From Acidobacteriota bacterium (GTDB lineage: Bacteria; Acidobacteriota; Aminicenantia; Aminicenantales; Saccharicenantaceae), in contig JAQURD010000004.1 of NCBI GenBank assembly GCA_028749115.1, positions 47,982 through 111,981 on the forward strand: DNA of 64,000 nucleotides, read 5' to 3'. The notes beneath the pieces are model-generated. The model had not been told where the DNA came from, did not search any database, and saw only the letters and a list, made by a program, of their open reading frames with translations. The translations under genes and the position numbers were made by a program. Shown piece after piece: positions 53,172 to 61,089 of this stretch (its first letter is position 1; the number at the start of each line of letters is the position of its first letter).

Positions 53172-54515
53172 GTGGATCTGGATGAACTGAGAGAACAGTT
53201 AAGAAAAAGGACAGGACATGGACAACCAGATAAAGTCAGGGAATTATGGAAAAATATTGAAGCCCGTAGAGATCTGACCACCAAACAGAAGTTAGAAAAG
53301 CTATTGGCTCTCTCCAGGAAGAAAGAATCAGGGGAAAAGACCGCTTCAGCCAGGTATAATGCCGGTGTTGTGCCTGGTACCAGTCATCAGCCATATTTAG
53401 TGCTTGAGAATAATTTTAACCTAAATTCCAGCTATGGGCAGATCCCTATTTCTCTTGGTTTGAATATTCCGGGTCAGGTTCTTTATATCCTCAGCCGGGA
53501 TGAAGCCTTTAAAACTCTCTCTCTATCAGGCTCAGTTTTTATTGATCTCGAAACGACGGGCCTGGCTGGCGGCACAGGCACTGTACCTTTTCTTATTGGC
53601 CTGGGTTTTTTTGACCAGCAAGCGTTTAAGGTGGTTCAATTTTTCTTAAATGATCTGGCCTCAGAATTTAAGATGCTGACAGAACTGGAGGAGCTTGCCC
53701 GGGATAGAAAATTTACTTCTGTTATATCTTATAATGGTAAAGGATTTGATCTGCCCTTGCTGGAGACGCGTTTTACTCTCAACCGGCAGAGATGTCCTTT
53801 ATCCGATTTGCCTCATCTCGATTTTTTATTTTCTGCCAGGCATCTCTGGAAGCAAAAATATGAAAGCTGCCGGCTCTATAATCTGGCTCTGGCTCATCTA
53901 GGAGCAGACCGGGCGGAAGATATTCCCCCGGAGGAGATCCCGTGGCGATATTTTCAATATTTAAGGAGCGGGGAATTCTCACTTGTTGAGCCTGTTCTCT
54001 ATCATAATCAGGAAGATATAATGTCTCTTTACGGAGTGGTCGTGGCCGGAGGTCTGGCTGTTGGACAGAGTCTGGAAAATCTGGAAGCAGAAATCGACAG
54101 CCTGGAGCTTTTCGGTCTGGGAAAAATCTGGGAAAAAGCAGGTGAAAAAAAGAAATCGGCCGAGCTTTATGAGAAAGCTTTAGATCAGAAGTTACCGGTA
54201 GAATTATCAGTCAAGGTGAAAAAGAATTTAGCTCTGTATTTTAAAAAATGCGGCCTATGGGAAAAATCAATTAAACTCTGGGAAGATCTCTGCCAGAATA
54301 GCGAAGATGTCGATTGCTGGAGAGAACTGGCTATGTATTATGAACATCAGCTTGGGCAGCCGGAAACAGCCTTGAAATTTGCACTTGACGGGCTGGCTTT
54401 ATCCCGGGAGATCAGCCCTGCTCTTCAAAAAGATTTTGAACGGCGGGTTGGCAGACTGACAAAAAAAATAAACGTGACCAGCTCTGGCCAGGATAAGGTG
54501 GGAGGAAACAGCTAA
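53172..54515 (+). CDS. RNase H-like (DEDD) exonuclease with C-terminal TPR region
   Basis: The 447-residue protein has an N-terminal extension. An RNase_H_2/YprB-like domain (about 125-300) follows, with the DEDD residues in FIDLETTGLAGGTG, SYNGKGFDLPLLETR and YHNQEDIMSLYGVV. The C-terminus holds helical TPR-like repeats (about 320-430). A role as a DNA/RNA 3'-5' exonuclease is inferred. Start is GTG after AGAGGA. The zinc dehydrogenase gene begins directly at its stop. Confidence 0.8.
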   Translation: MDLDELREQLRKRTGHGQPDKVRELWKNIEARRDLTTKQKLEKLLALSRKKESGEKTASARYNAGVVPGTSHQPYLVLENNFNLNSSYGQIPISLGLNIPGQVLYILSRDEAFKTLSLSGSVFIDLETTGLAGGTGTVPFLIGLGFFDQQAFKVVQFFLNDLASEFKMLTELEELARDRKFTSVISYNGKGFDLPLLETRFTLNRQRCPLSDLPHLDFLFSARHLWKQKYESCRLYNLALAHLGADRAEDIPPEEIPWRYFQYLRSGEFSLVEPVLYHNQEDIMSLYGVVVAGGLAVGQSLENLEAEIDSLELFGLGKIWEKAGEKKKSAELYEKALDQKLPVELSVKVKKNLALYFKKCGLWEKSIKLWEDLCQNSEDVDCWRELAMYYEHQLGQPETALKFALDGLALSREISPALQKDFERRVGRLTKKINVTSSGQDKVGGNS

Positions 54516-55516
54516 TGAGAGCCATTGTCCTGTCTGCATTCGGGCCAGTCGAAAACCGGCCATTGAAAATGGAAGAAGTGGTCTCGCCTGACCCAGGGCC
54601 GGATCAAGTTCTTATCCGGGTATCTTATTGCGGCGTCTGCCATACCGATTTGCATATAGTTGAAGGAGAACTTCCGGCAGTTAGTTTGCCGAAAATTCCG
54701 GGCCATCAAATTGTCGGCCAGGTGGAGAAGACAGGTAAACAGGTTTCACTGTTTAAAGCTGGCGATAGAGCCGGCTGTGCCTGGCTCTATCAAGCTTGTG
54801 GGCGCTGCCACTTTTGTTTAACACAAAGGGAAAATCTCTGCGAGCAGGCTAAATTTACCGGTTATGATGTAGACGGCGGTTATGCTGAACTGGTGGTGGT
54901 GCCAGAGTCTTTCGCTTATGAATTACCAGAAAATTTTCCTGATGACCAGGCTGCTCCTTTGCTATGTGCCGGGATTATTGGTTACCGCTCTCTCCGGCTG
55001 AGCCGCCTGATGCCCGGGGAGAAGCTTGGGCTATTTGGCTTCGGGGCTTCTGCTCATGTAACTATTCAGGTGGCACGGTACTGGGGATGCCCAGTATATG
55101 TTTTTACTAGGAAAAAAGAGCATCGTGAGCAGGCTTTGAAGCTGGGAGCTGTCTGGGCAGGCAAGCTGGATGAAAACCCGCCAGTCAGGCTTGAGGCAGC
55201 TATTGTCTTTGCACCAGCCGGAGATGTTGCCCGCCGGGCGTTAGAAGTTGTGGATAGAGGCGGAACAGTAGTTTTGGCCGGGATTTATATTAGCCAGATT
55301 CCCGGACTTGAATATGAAAAGCACCTTTATTATGAGAAGACATTGAGAAGTGTAGCTAATGCTACCCGCCAGGATGGGGTCGAGTTTTTAAAAATAGCCG
55401 GAGAAATACCGGTGAGAACAGAAATTCAAGTTTTCCCGTTAGAGAAGGCTAATGAAGCTCTGGAAGCAGTTAAGCATAGCCGGATAAACGGAGCGGCTGT
55501 TCTTAAGATCAGTTAA
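54515..55516 (+). CDS. Zinc-dependent alcohol dehydrogenase family protein
   Basis: The 333-residue medium-chain dehydrogenase has the catalytic zinc ligands in CGVCHTDLHI and PGHQIVGQV. The four-Cys structural zinc lobe is CGRCHFCLTQRENLC, and the NAD(P)-binding segment is LGLFGFGASAHVTIQ. All key residues are present. It resembles AdhA-type enzymes; the substrate is unknown. GGAGG precedes the ATG, which overlaps the exonuclease stop as TAATG. Confidence 0.93.
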   Translation: MRAIVLSAFGPVENRPLKMEEVVSPDPGPDQVLIRVSYCGVCHTDLHIVEGELPAVSLPKIPGHQIVGQVEKTGKQVSLFKAGDRAGCAWLYQACGRCHFCLTQRENLCEQAKFTGYDVDGGYAELVVVPESFAYELPENFPDDQAAPLLCAGIIGYRSLRLSRLMPGEKLGLFGFGASAHVTIQVARYWGCPVYVFTRKKEHREQALKLGAVWAGKLDENPPVRLEAAIVFAPAGDVARRALEVVDRGGTVVLAGIYISQIPGLEYEKHLYYEKTLRSVANATRQDGVEFLKIAGEIPVRTEIQVFPLEKANEALEAVKHSRINGAAVLKIS

Positions 55517-55544
55517 ACCAGGGTATTGGGGCAGAACCTGGCTG

Positions 55545-55573
55545 TTGAAAAAAATGATCCCTTAAGCTAATAT
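55545..55573 (+). promoter_or_regulatory. Promoter of tRNA-Arg
   Basis: TTGAAA (55545-55550), a 17 bp spacer and TAATAT (55568-55573) lie 18 bp upstream of the tRNA 5' end. Confidence 0.5.
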
Positions 55574-55591
55574 TATTCAAGTTAATTCCAG

Positions 55592-55665
<74 letters not shown>

Positions 55666-55760
55666 GGTTTTATCTAGAGGCAGAATCTGCTCAAAGAAAA
55701 ACAGACAGAACTAAGACAGGGTAAGATGTGCCTGCTTGATTAACCCGGTTATTAAGAAAA

Positions 55761-56417
55761 ATGAATGAAATTAGGAGCATCTTGTTACTTGGACCGCCAG
55801 GTGCAGGTAAAAGTCCATTCAGTCAGTATCTCAGCCAGCAGGTCATAGGTAACAGTCATTTCCTGTCCTTTGATTTTGGCCAGGAATTAAGACATATTCT
55901 TTCGTCCTGGTCGGCGGGCAAGGGACAAAGCCAGTCAGAAGCCTGTTATGAACAGCAGGACATAGAACGTATTCGACAGTCGGTAGAAAAAGCTGTGCTG
56001 TTTGAACAGGCTGACCGGGAGCTGGCTCGCCGGATCTTAAAAAATTTCTTGATAAATAATAAACCTGCCAGTAGGGATTTCTTGATTTTAAACGGCTTAC
56101 CGCGCCATGAAGGTCAGCTAGCCTGGTTAGCTGGCCTGGCCAGGATTGTTCTGGTGGTTAACCTGGATTGTCCGGAAAGCATCTCAATTAAGAGAATTAT
56201 GGCTAATGTTGACGGTGAAAGAACTGGCCGCTCAGATGACCGGCCAGACATCATAAGCCAGCGCTGCCGGATTTATGCTGAAAGGACAAAGCCGCTTATA
56301 GATGTTCTGATGAAGCAGGAAATTCCGGTGATTGATCTGCCAGTAAATGAAGCTATCAGGCCGGAAGATCTTTGGGAAAAACTTCGTTCTAATGAAACTT
56401 TTAATTGCTTTTTTTAA
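55761..56417 (+). CDS. Adenylate-kinase-like nucleotide kinase
   Basis: The 218-residue protein has a Walker A LLGPPGAGKSPFSQYL (residues 9-24). The central FLILNGLPRHEGQL resembles the FxLDGfPR of adenylate kinases. A lid-like Arg segment follows: ERTGRSDDRPDIISQRCRIY, like D(D/E)..I..Rl..Y. An Asp of the usual DGFPR motif is replaced by Asn (LNGLPR). The length and N-terminal motif fit a nucleoside monophosphate kinase-like enzyme, but this is probably not the main adk. No Shine-Dalgarno is visible; it lies just after tRNA-Arg. Confidence 0.75.
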   Translation: MNEIRSILLLGPPGAGKSPFSQYLSQQVIGNSHFLSFDFGQELRHILSSWSAGKGQSQSEACYEQQDIERIRQSVEKAVLFEQADRELARRILKNFLINNKPASRDFLILNGLPRHEGQLAWLAGLARIVLVVNLDCPESISIKRIMANVDGERTGRSDDRPDIISQRCRIYAERTKPLIDVLMKQEIPVIDLPVNEAIRPEDLWEKLRSNETFNCFF

Positions 56418-57760
56418 CGGTTAGTTAATTTTCTGCCTTCTAAATAAAAGCGCTTTTCCCAGGCTTCTCCCATAGAAAAAGTCTTTCTGGGCAGCGCTCC
56501 ATCTAGAATAACTGTCGGGAAAAGATGGTTTTTGTCCAGAGCTGGAAGATAAATGCCGGTATTATTTTCACTTTTCTTGACCAGTTGCCAGAGAGAATTA
56601 TTTCCATGGACATAATCTAGGCTTTGAGCCTTTTTATCGCTTAAATATTTATCAAGAAAAGGCTGGATAGTTCCAGCGGTAAGGTTAGTTGAAGGTTTTA
56701 AAAATCTTATAGATTTAAAGCCATGGTTTGAAACCAGACCTGCCACCTGCTCATTTTTTTTCTTATTATTAATTGTCCTTTGCAGGTCTTCATATGACCT
56801 CTCGGGACGAATCTCAATTTGTTGCCTAAAAAAAGCTTTAAGTTCATCTTCCAGAGCCAGGGGCTTTTTGACATCAAAAAGAATTCGATGGATAGGTTCG
56901 AAGGCCAGGGATTCGTCATGAAGATTAACAATCTCTACCAGGGCATAACGCAGGGGGGAATTATTCAGTTCCTCCGGATTAGAGCTGGCCGCTTTAGTCT
57001 TCTCCCAGATGGTTTTGGCTGTGGCCAGCGAATGGTTGCCATCGCCTACGGCAAAAAGGAGCAGGGGAATCTCAGGCGACAGATTATATCTCTGGCAGAA
57101 TTTTTTCTGATCAGCCAGGTTGCTTAATCCGGATAAAACTTCGTCTTCGGCTTTTGACCGGGTAATGAGGTAGCCTCGAATCCGGCCGGAATCAAACATC
57201 AATTCAAAATCATACAGGGGCAAAAAATCTTTTTTATGTTCACTGGCCGGCCCAATCACCATGTTTTCCGGGTCATCTATAAGCATCATAATATGAGGCA
57301 ACTCCAGAGATGCTCCCTCCCTGATCTGCACACGGGGAGGGATTCTTTCCAGAATGGTGCCCTCGGTGGCCCGGATCAGGGTATTAGCTTGTGACCGGTA
57401 ATCGTATTTTTCTAAATCAACAGCCAGAAGCAAGCCTTTCCTCCAGCCATGGGCAGTTTCTCTTTCAACATAAACTATCCCTTCTGCCTGATTGAAAATA
57501 CCTCCGGTCAGGTATTCTTTCATTTTGCTTTTAATATTTTTTATTCTGCTCTCTTTGTCAGGAGCGTTAAGGTAAACTTCGGGGTAAATTAAATGAAAAG
57601 TTGAAGGGGCAGAACCGACCAGGCCGGCCACTCTCTCCCAGTATTCCGGCTCCGAGGTAAATTGATCGCAGGCAATGACCGCCCAGCGCTTTAAATCGAG
57701 GCTATTGACGGGAAAAAGAATGTCAGCTTTAGCCAGTCCAAGAGAATCGAAGATTTTCAT
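56414..57760 (-). CDS. DUF1015 family protein
   Basis: The 448-residue protein carries family-typical text: RWAVIACDQFTSEPEYW, FHLIYPEVYLN, VERETAHGWRKGLLLAVDLE and FAVGDGNHSLATAKTIWE. The family function is not established. AAGGA precedes the ATG by 10 bp. It has its own promoter and overlaps the convergent kinase-like gene by 4 bp. Confidence 0.9.
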   Translation of the reverse strand: MKIFDSLGLAKADILFPVNSLDLKRWAVIACDQFTSEPEYWERVAGLVGSAPSTFHLIYPEVYLNAPDKESRIKNIKSKMKEYLTGGIFNQAEGIVYVERETAHGWRKGLLLAVDLEKYDYRSQANTLIRATEGTILERIPPRVQIREGASLELPHIMMLIDDPENMVIGPASEHKKDFLPLYDFELMFDSGRIRGYLITRSKAEDEVLSGLSNLADQKKFCQRYNLSPEIPLLLFAVGDGNHSLATAKTIWEKTKAASSNPEELNNSPLRYALVEIVNLHDESLAFEPIHRILFDVKKPLALEDELKAFFRQQIEIRPERSYEDLQRTINNKKKNEQVAGLVSNHGFKSIRFLKPSTNLTAGTIQPFLDKYLSDKKAQSLDYVHGNNSLWQLVKKSENNTGIYLPALDKNHLFPTVILDGALPRKTFSMGEAWEKRFYLEGRKLTNR

Positions 57761-57790
57761 TTTATTTTTCCTTTAGTGTAATAAAAAGAT

Positions 57791-57819
57791 TTTATACAAC
57801 AAGAAATCAGCTTTTTCAA
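57791..57819 (-). promoter_or_regulatory. Promoter of the DUF1015 gene
   Basis: Minus-strand TTGAAA (57819-57814), a 17 bp spacer and TATAAA (57796-57791) are followed by the AAGGA site and ATG at 57760. Confidence 0.65.
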
Positions 57820-57963
57820 CCAGAAAGTTAGCTATAATCGCCCTCAAATGGAGACTTTGATGCTCATAGCTGGCCAGCACCAGTTTGGCTGACTGGCTTG
57901 GTTCAGTTACAGTCATGTCGCCAGCAGTGGTAGTTAATTTTCCCTGATAGGTAAGTTGCGAGG

Positions 57964-57992
57964 TTGACAAAAAGCAGTTAATTAATTATAAA
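57964..57992 (+). promoter_or_regulatory. Promoter of the acyl-CoA dehydrogenase gene
   Basis: TTGACA (57964-57969), a 17 bp spacer and TATAAA (57987-57992) sit about 52 bp before the GTG start. With the DUF1015 promoter this fills the divergent 285 bp gap, which holds no convincing gene. Confidence 0.75.
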
Positions 57993-58044
57993 ACAACTTG
58001 ATTGCCATAAAATATTAATAAGAGTTTTTGAAGAGAGGTGTAAG

Positions 58045-59199
58045 GTGATTTCTTTTGAATTAACCGAGGAACAAAAAGCCCTGCAAGAAATGGCTCATGC
58101 CTTTGCTGAGAAGGAAATGAGGCCAAAGGCTGCTTTTTATGATCGTGAGGAAAAATTCCCTGAAGATGTTATGCAGAAAGCCTTTGAAGCTGGCTTTTTA
58201 ACCTGTAATGTCCCCTTAGAATATGGAGGCGGAGGCTTATCAGATCTGGAAATGGCTATAATTTCGGAAGAACTGGCCTGGGGTTGTGCCGGCATGTATA
58301 CTACGATGATGGCTAATTCGCTGGCCTTTGCGCCAATTATTCTTTTTGGTCAGGAAGAACAGAAAAAGAAATTTTTAACTCCTTTTTCTAAGAAGATGAG
58401 TTTTGCTTCTTATTGTTTGACGGAAAGAGAAGCTGGTTCCGACACGTCGGCTATTAAGACTATTGCCCGGAAAGATGGTTCTGATTATGTGATCAACGGC
58501 TCAAAATGTTTTATAACCAACGGAGGAGTGGCCAGTTTATATGTCGTTTTTGCTAATGCTGCTCCGGAAAAAGGTTCCAGAGGAATAACTGCCTTTATTG
58601 TTCCCAGAGAAACAGCCGGAATTACCATTGGCAAGGTAGAAGATAAGATGGGACAGCGGGCCTCCAATACTGCTGAGATATTTTTTGAAGATGTGCGGGT
58701 ACCAGCTGAAAATATTTTGGGCCGGGTTGGTCAGGGATTCCTGATAGCTATGAGGACTTTTGATCGAACCAGGGCAGCCGTGGGCGCAGCCGGTGTTGGA
58801 CTGGCCAGAGCTGCTCTCGAACATGCTATTGACTATTCTAAGACCAGAGTCCAGTTTGGCCAGGCCATAGCTACTTTTCAGGCAACTGCCTTTAAGATAG
58901 CCGACATGGCGACTGAGATAGAAGCGGCTAGATTGTTAGTCTGGAAAGCTGCCTGGCTGGTTGATAGCGGCCAGCGCTGCGGACTGAATTCAGCTATGGC
59001 TAAATATTTTGGTTCTGACCTGGCGATGCGAGCCTCACTTGAAACCCTGCAAATTTTTGGCGGTTATGGCTATATGAAGGATTATCCAATTGAAAAATTG
59101 GTGAGGGATGCCAAGTTGCTTCAAATTTATGAAGGGACAAATGAGATCCAGAGGCTGGTTATTTCCAGGGAAGTCATTGGTCCGATAATCAAGAAATAA
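58045..59199 (+). CDS. Acyl-CoA dehydrogenase
   Basis: The 384-residue flavoenzyme has the classic motifs: YCLTEREAGSDTSAIKT, VINGSKCFITNGG, RTRAAVGAAGVGLARAALEHA, FGQAIATFQATAFKIADMATE, QIFGGYGYMKDYPIEKLVRD and IYEGTNEIQRLVISR, with the catalytic Glu in YEGTNE. The GTG follows AGAGAGGTGTAAG. Substrate chain length cannot be read from sequence; no electron-transfer flavoprotein gene is adjacent. A single-gene unit. Confidence 0.95.
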   Translation: MISFELTEEQKALQEMAHAFAEKEMRPKAAFYDREEKFPEDVMQKAFEAGFLTCNVPLEYGGGGLSDLEMAIISEELAWGCAGMYTTMMANSLAFAPIILFGQEEQKKKFLTPFSKKMSFASYCLTEREAGSDTSAIKTIARKDGSDYVINGSKCFITNGGVASLYVVFANAAPEKGSRGITAFIVPRETAGITIGKVEDKMGQRASNTAEIFFEDVRVPAENILGRVGQGFLIAMRTFDRTRAAVGAAGVGLARAALEHAIDYSKTRVQFGQAIATFQATAFKIADMATEIEAARLLVWKAAWLVDSGQRCGLNSAMAKYFGSDLAMRASLETLQIFGGYGYMKDYPIEKLVRDAKLLQIYEGTNEIQRLVISREVIGPIIKK

Positions 59200-59212
59200 A
59201 ACTTTTAGCAAG

Positions 59213-59230
59213 CGGGGTCAGAGTCATTTT
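59213..59230. repeat. GGGGTCAGAGTCA motif, possible REP/RAYT-type end
   Basis: The sequence AGCGGGGTCAGAGTCATT (TGACTCTGACCCC on the other strand) overlaps the 3' end of the decayed lipoprotein gene. Motifs of this type mark ends of small palindromic elements mobilised by REP-associated tyrosine transposases in many bacteria. Only one copy is seen here and the transposase is absent. Confidence 0.35.
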
Positions 59231-59690
59231 ATCTTTTCTTTAATCATGTTATAAATTTTAGTCCCAAGTTTGTCTGTAGATACACAATTCCTTTTGTGAA
59301 TATCATTCTCGAACATATAGGTTTGCTGATACATGGTATTGACTTTTATTTCACATGAGTTGTCAGTTATTTTTTCATCTAGACATTGAATTTGCCTGTC
59401 CGTTCCAGTTCTGTGCTTATCCCGAGTGAGTTGCAGTCACAGTAGCCGCCGTTGTTCTGACCGGTAAAATTGAGCCAGTCCGACACAATTAATCCGGAAG
59501 CCTTTTCCATGTTTATTATAGGCAGTTAAAGTTGAACAAAAGTTTCAATGACAGCCTCCCACACAGCATCAAATGGCTTCTCGATCGTAAATGAAGAAAC
59601 GATTTGCCTATGTTTTGGGACCTCTACACAGCATGTAAGGCCGAAACAAATCAAAAGAATGGCAACCTGTGGCCTAAATTTATAAATTAA
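59224..59690 (-). pseudogene. Decayed lipoprotein gene
   Basis: Reading the minus strand gives AILLICFGLTCCVEVPKHRQ (signal with lipobox-like LTCC). FDAVWEAVIETFVQL, a stop (TAA at 59528-59526) and LPIINMEKASGLIVSDWL follow, then YCDC and GKFNV and a second stop (TAG at 59381-59379). A frameshift follows, and NSCEIKVNTMYQQTYMFEND to IYNMIKEKIK ends at 59224. The original start codon also appears lost: an AAGGAG at about 59700 faces no ATG. So there are two stops, one frameshift and no start. The intact family is a small exported lipoprotein of unknown function. Confidence 0.8.
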
Positions 59691-59786
59691 TCGTTCTCCT
59701 TCTTGTACCTTGAATAAAACGGCTAAGCATTTCCTTCTAAGGATGCCTGAATAATCAGCTAATTAGCTATTTAATTTTGAATTATA

Positions 59787-59815
59787 GAAACAAGAAAGGG
59801 AACCTGACGGCTCCC
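59787..59815 (-). terminator. Intrinsic terminator of exbD
   Basis: On the minus strand GGGAGCC-GTCA-GGTTCCC forms a 7-bp stem (one G-T wobble, 59815-59798) followed by TTTCTTGTTTC (59797-59787), 41 bp after the exbD stop. Confidence 0.7.
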
Positions 59816-59855
59816 CCAGTGTTTCAGAACAAAATCGGGCGGGACGGATAAAATC

Positions 59856-60245
59856 TTATTCTTCGATATATTCCGGGATGATAGCCAGAGTCTCTACGCC
59901 GGCTCCTTTGCAAATATCCATTACTTCCATCACTTTGCTGAAAGGAACTTTGGCTTCAGCTCTGATGAAAATAGTCTTATCCTGACGGGCAGCGTACTGA
60001 CGGCGCAGCTCTTCCATTAGCAACCTTAATTCCAGGGGGTTTCTCTGTAGCTCTACCTGGTCATTTTTCTTGACAGTCAGAACAATAACACTTGGATCCA
60101 CACCGCTTTTGGAATCAGCAGACTGCACTTCGGGCAGTTTTACGTCAATACCCATCTGAACCATCGGTGTTATAACCATAAAGATAATTAACAGAACGAG
60201 TAAGACGTCACACAGGGGAACGACATTGGGTTCAGCTTTTGCCAT
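59856..60245 (-). CDS. exbD: ExbD/TolR-family biopolymer transport protein
   Basis: The 129-residue protein has a short cytoplasmic N-terminus and one membrane helix (about 12-30). PLCDVLLVLLIIFMV carries the conserved membrane Asp (D13) for proton coupling. A periplasmic domain follows (LPEVQSADSK ... IRAEAKVPFSKVMEVMDI). It normally works with ExbB and TonB to energise outer-membrane transport; neither partner gene is adjacent. It has a consensus-like promoter, an AAGGAGG site and its own terminator, so it appears to be a monocistronic orphan. Confidence 0.9.
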   Translation of the reverse strand: MAKAEPNVVPLCDVLLVLLIIFMVITPMVQMGIDVKLPEVQSADSKSGVDPSVIVLTVKKNDQVELQRNPLELRLLMEELRRQYAARQDKTIFIRAEAKVPFSKVMEVMDICKGAGVETLAIIPEYIEE

Positions 60246-60274
60246 GTTCTCCTCCTTAAATATCTTAGATAAAG

Positions 60275-60303
60275 ATTTTATTTAAAAACCTCTGCTTTGT
60301 CAA
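60275..60303 (-). promoter_or_regulatory. exbD promoter
   Basis: Minus-strand TTGACA (60303-60298), a 17 bp spacer and TAAAAT (60280-60275) lie 29 bp upstream of the exbD ATG. Confidence 0.75.
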
Positions 60304-60415
60304 ATAGGTTTTTTGGCCTTATATAAAACAAACAATGCCTATCCTTCAGGTTCAGGTAAAGGACGAAATATCAGAATTGAAACGGCTATGATCATCTAAA
60401 AAAATGGTCCCGGGC

Positions 60416-60817
60416 CTATTGCAGGGTTTTTAGGGCCTTAGCATTATTGCTGGTCTTAAAAACCAGCAAAGTCCGGCCAGCCCCGGCCGATGACCCATAG
60501 GAATATCTGATATCAATAACTGCCCCGGCCAGGAGTGCACCTATCTCTGCACCAACGCCAATCCGGTCTTCAACTTCGACGGTGATAACCCTGACCGTCT
60601 TTATTTTAAAGCCAAGCGAGCGAAGGGCTAACTCAGCCTTTTTATAATCTGAAGTCACCAGATGAAATTGGCCTTTCTCTTGGTGCCGTTCAGATTGAAC
60701 AAAAAAGGCCCGCAGATTGATCCCGGCGTTAGCCAGGGTGGCCAGAACTCGTCCGAAAATTCCAGGTTCGTTGGGAGTAATGACCTGAAGTTCAATTTCT
60801 TCCTGAATAACGTTCAC
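60416..60817 (-). CDS. ACT domain-containing protein
   Basis: The 133-residue protein consists of two tandem ACT-type halves. The first is EIELQVITPNEPGIFGRVLA with LANAGINLRAFFVQ. The second is VRVITVEVEDRIGVGAEIGALLAGA and DIRYSYGSSAGAGR. ACT domains bind amino acids as regulators; no catalytic domain is attached. Start is GTG after AAGGAG. The exact ligand is unknown. It diverges from the first PKD/barrel gene. Confidence 0.85.
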   Translation of the reverse strand: MNVIQEEIELQVITPNEPGIFGRVLATLANAGINLRAFFVQSERHQEKGQFHLVTSDYKKAELALRSLGFKIKTVRVITVEVEDRIGVGAEIGALLAGAVIDIRYSYGSSAGAGRTLLVFKTSNNAKALKTLQ

Positions 60818-61028
60818 TTTTCTCTCCTTCTTAAATCTTACTCAGTACCGCCCTGTCAAGCCAGCTCAGAATCAAACTGGCCAGAATAGCTTTAAATAGA
60901 ATAGAACATGGCCCGTTTTCAAAAAAATTGTTTACATGTAAAAGCTATTTTAACAAAAAGGCAAAAAAAAAAGAAGATATTTGCTTTTTCCCCCGACTAA
61001 TCAGATAAAATAGGATTAGTTTTTTCTG

Positions 61029-61056
61029 TTGACAAAAGGGGTCTTTTTGATTTAAA
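61029..61056 (+). promoter_or_regulatory. Promoter of the first PKD/barrel gene
   Basis: TTGACA (61029-61034), a 16 bp spacer and TTTAAA (61051-61056) precede a GGAGGTGA site and the ATG at 61090. The layout parallels that of the second paralogue. Confidence 0.6.
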
Positions 61057-61089
61057 GATAAGACAGTAGCTATTTTATGGAGGTGAGGG

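Noticed and set aside
57773..57970. 65-codon minus-strand frame
   Set aside because: It overlaps the divergent DUF1015 and acyl-CoA dehydrogenase promoters and lacks a ribosome binding site.
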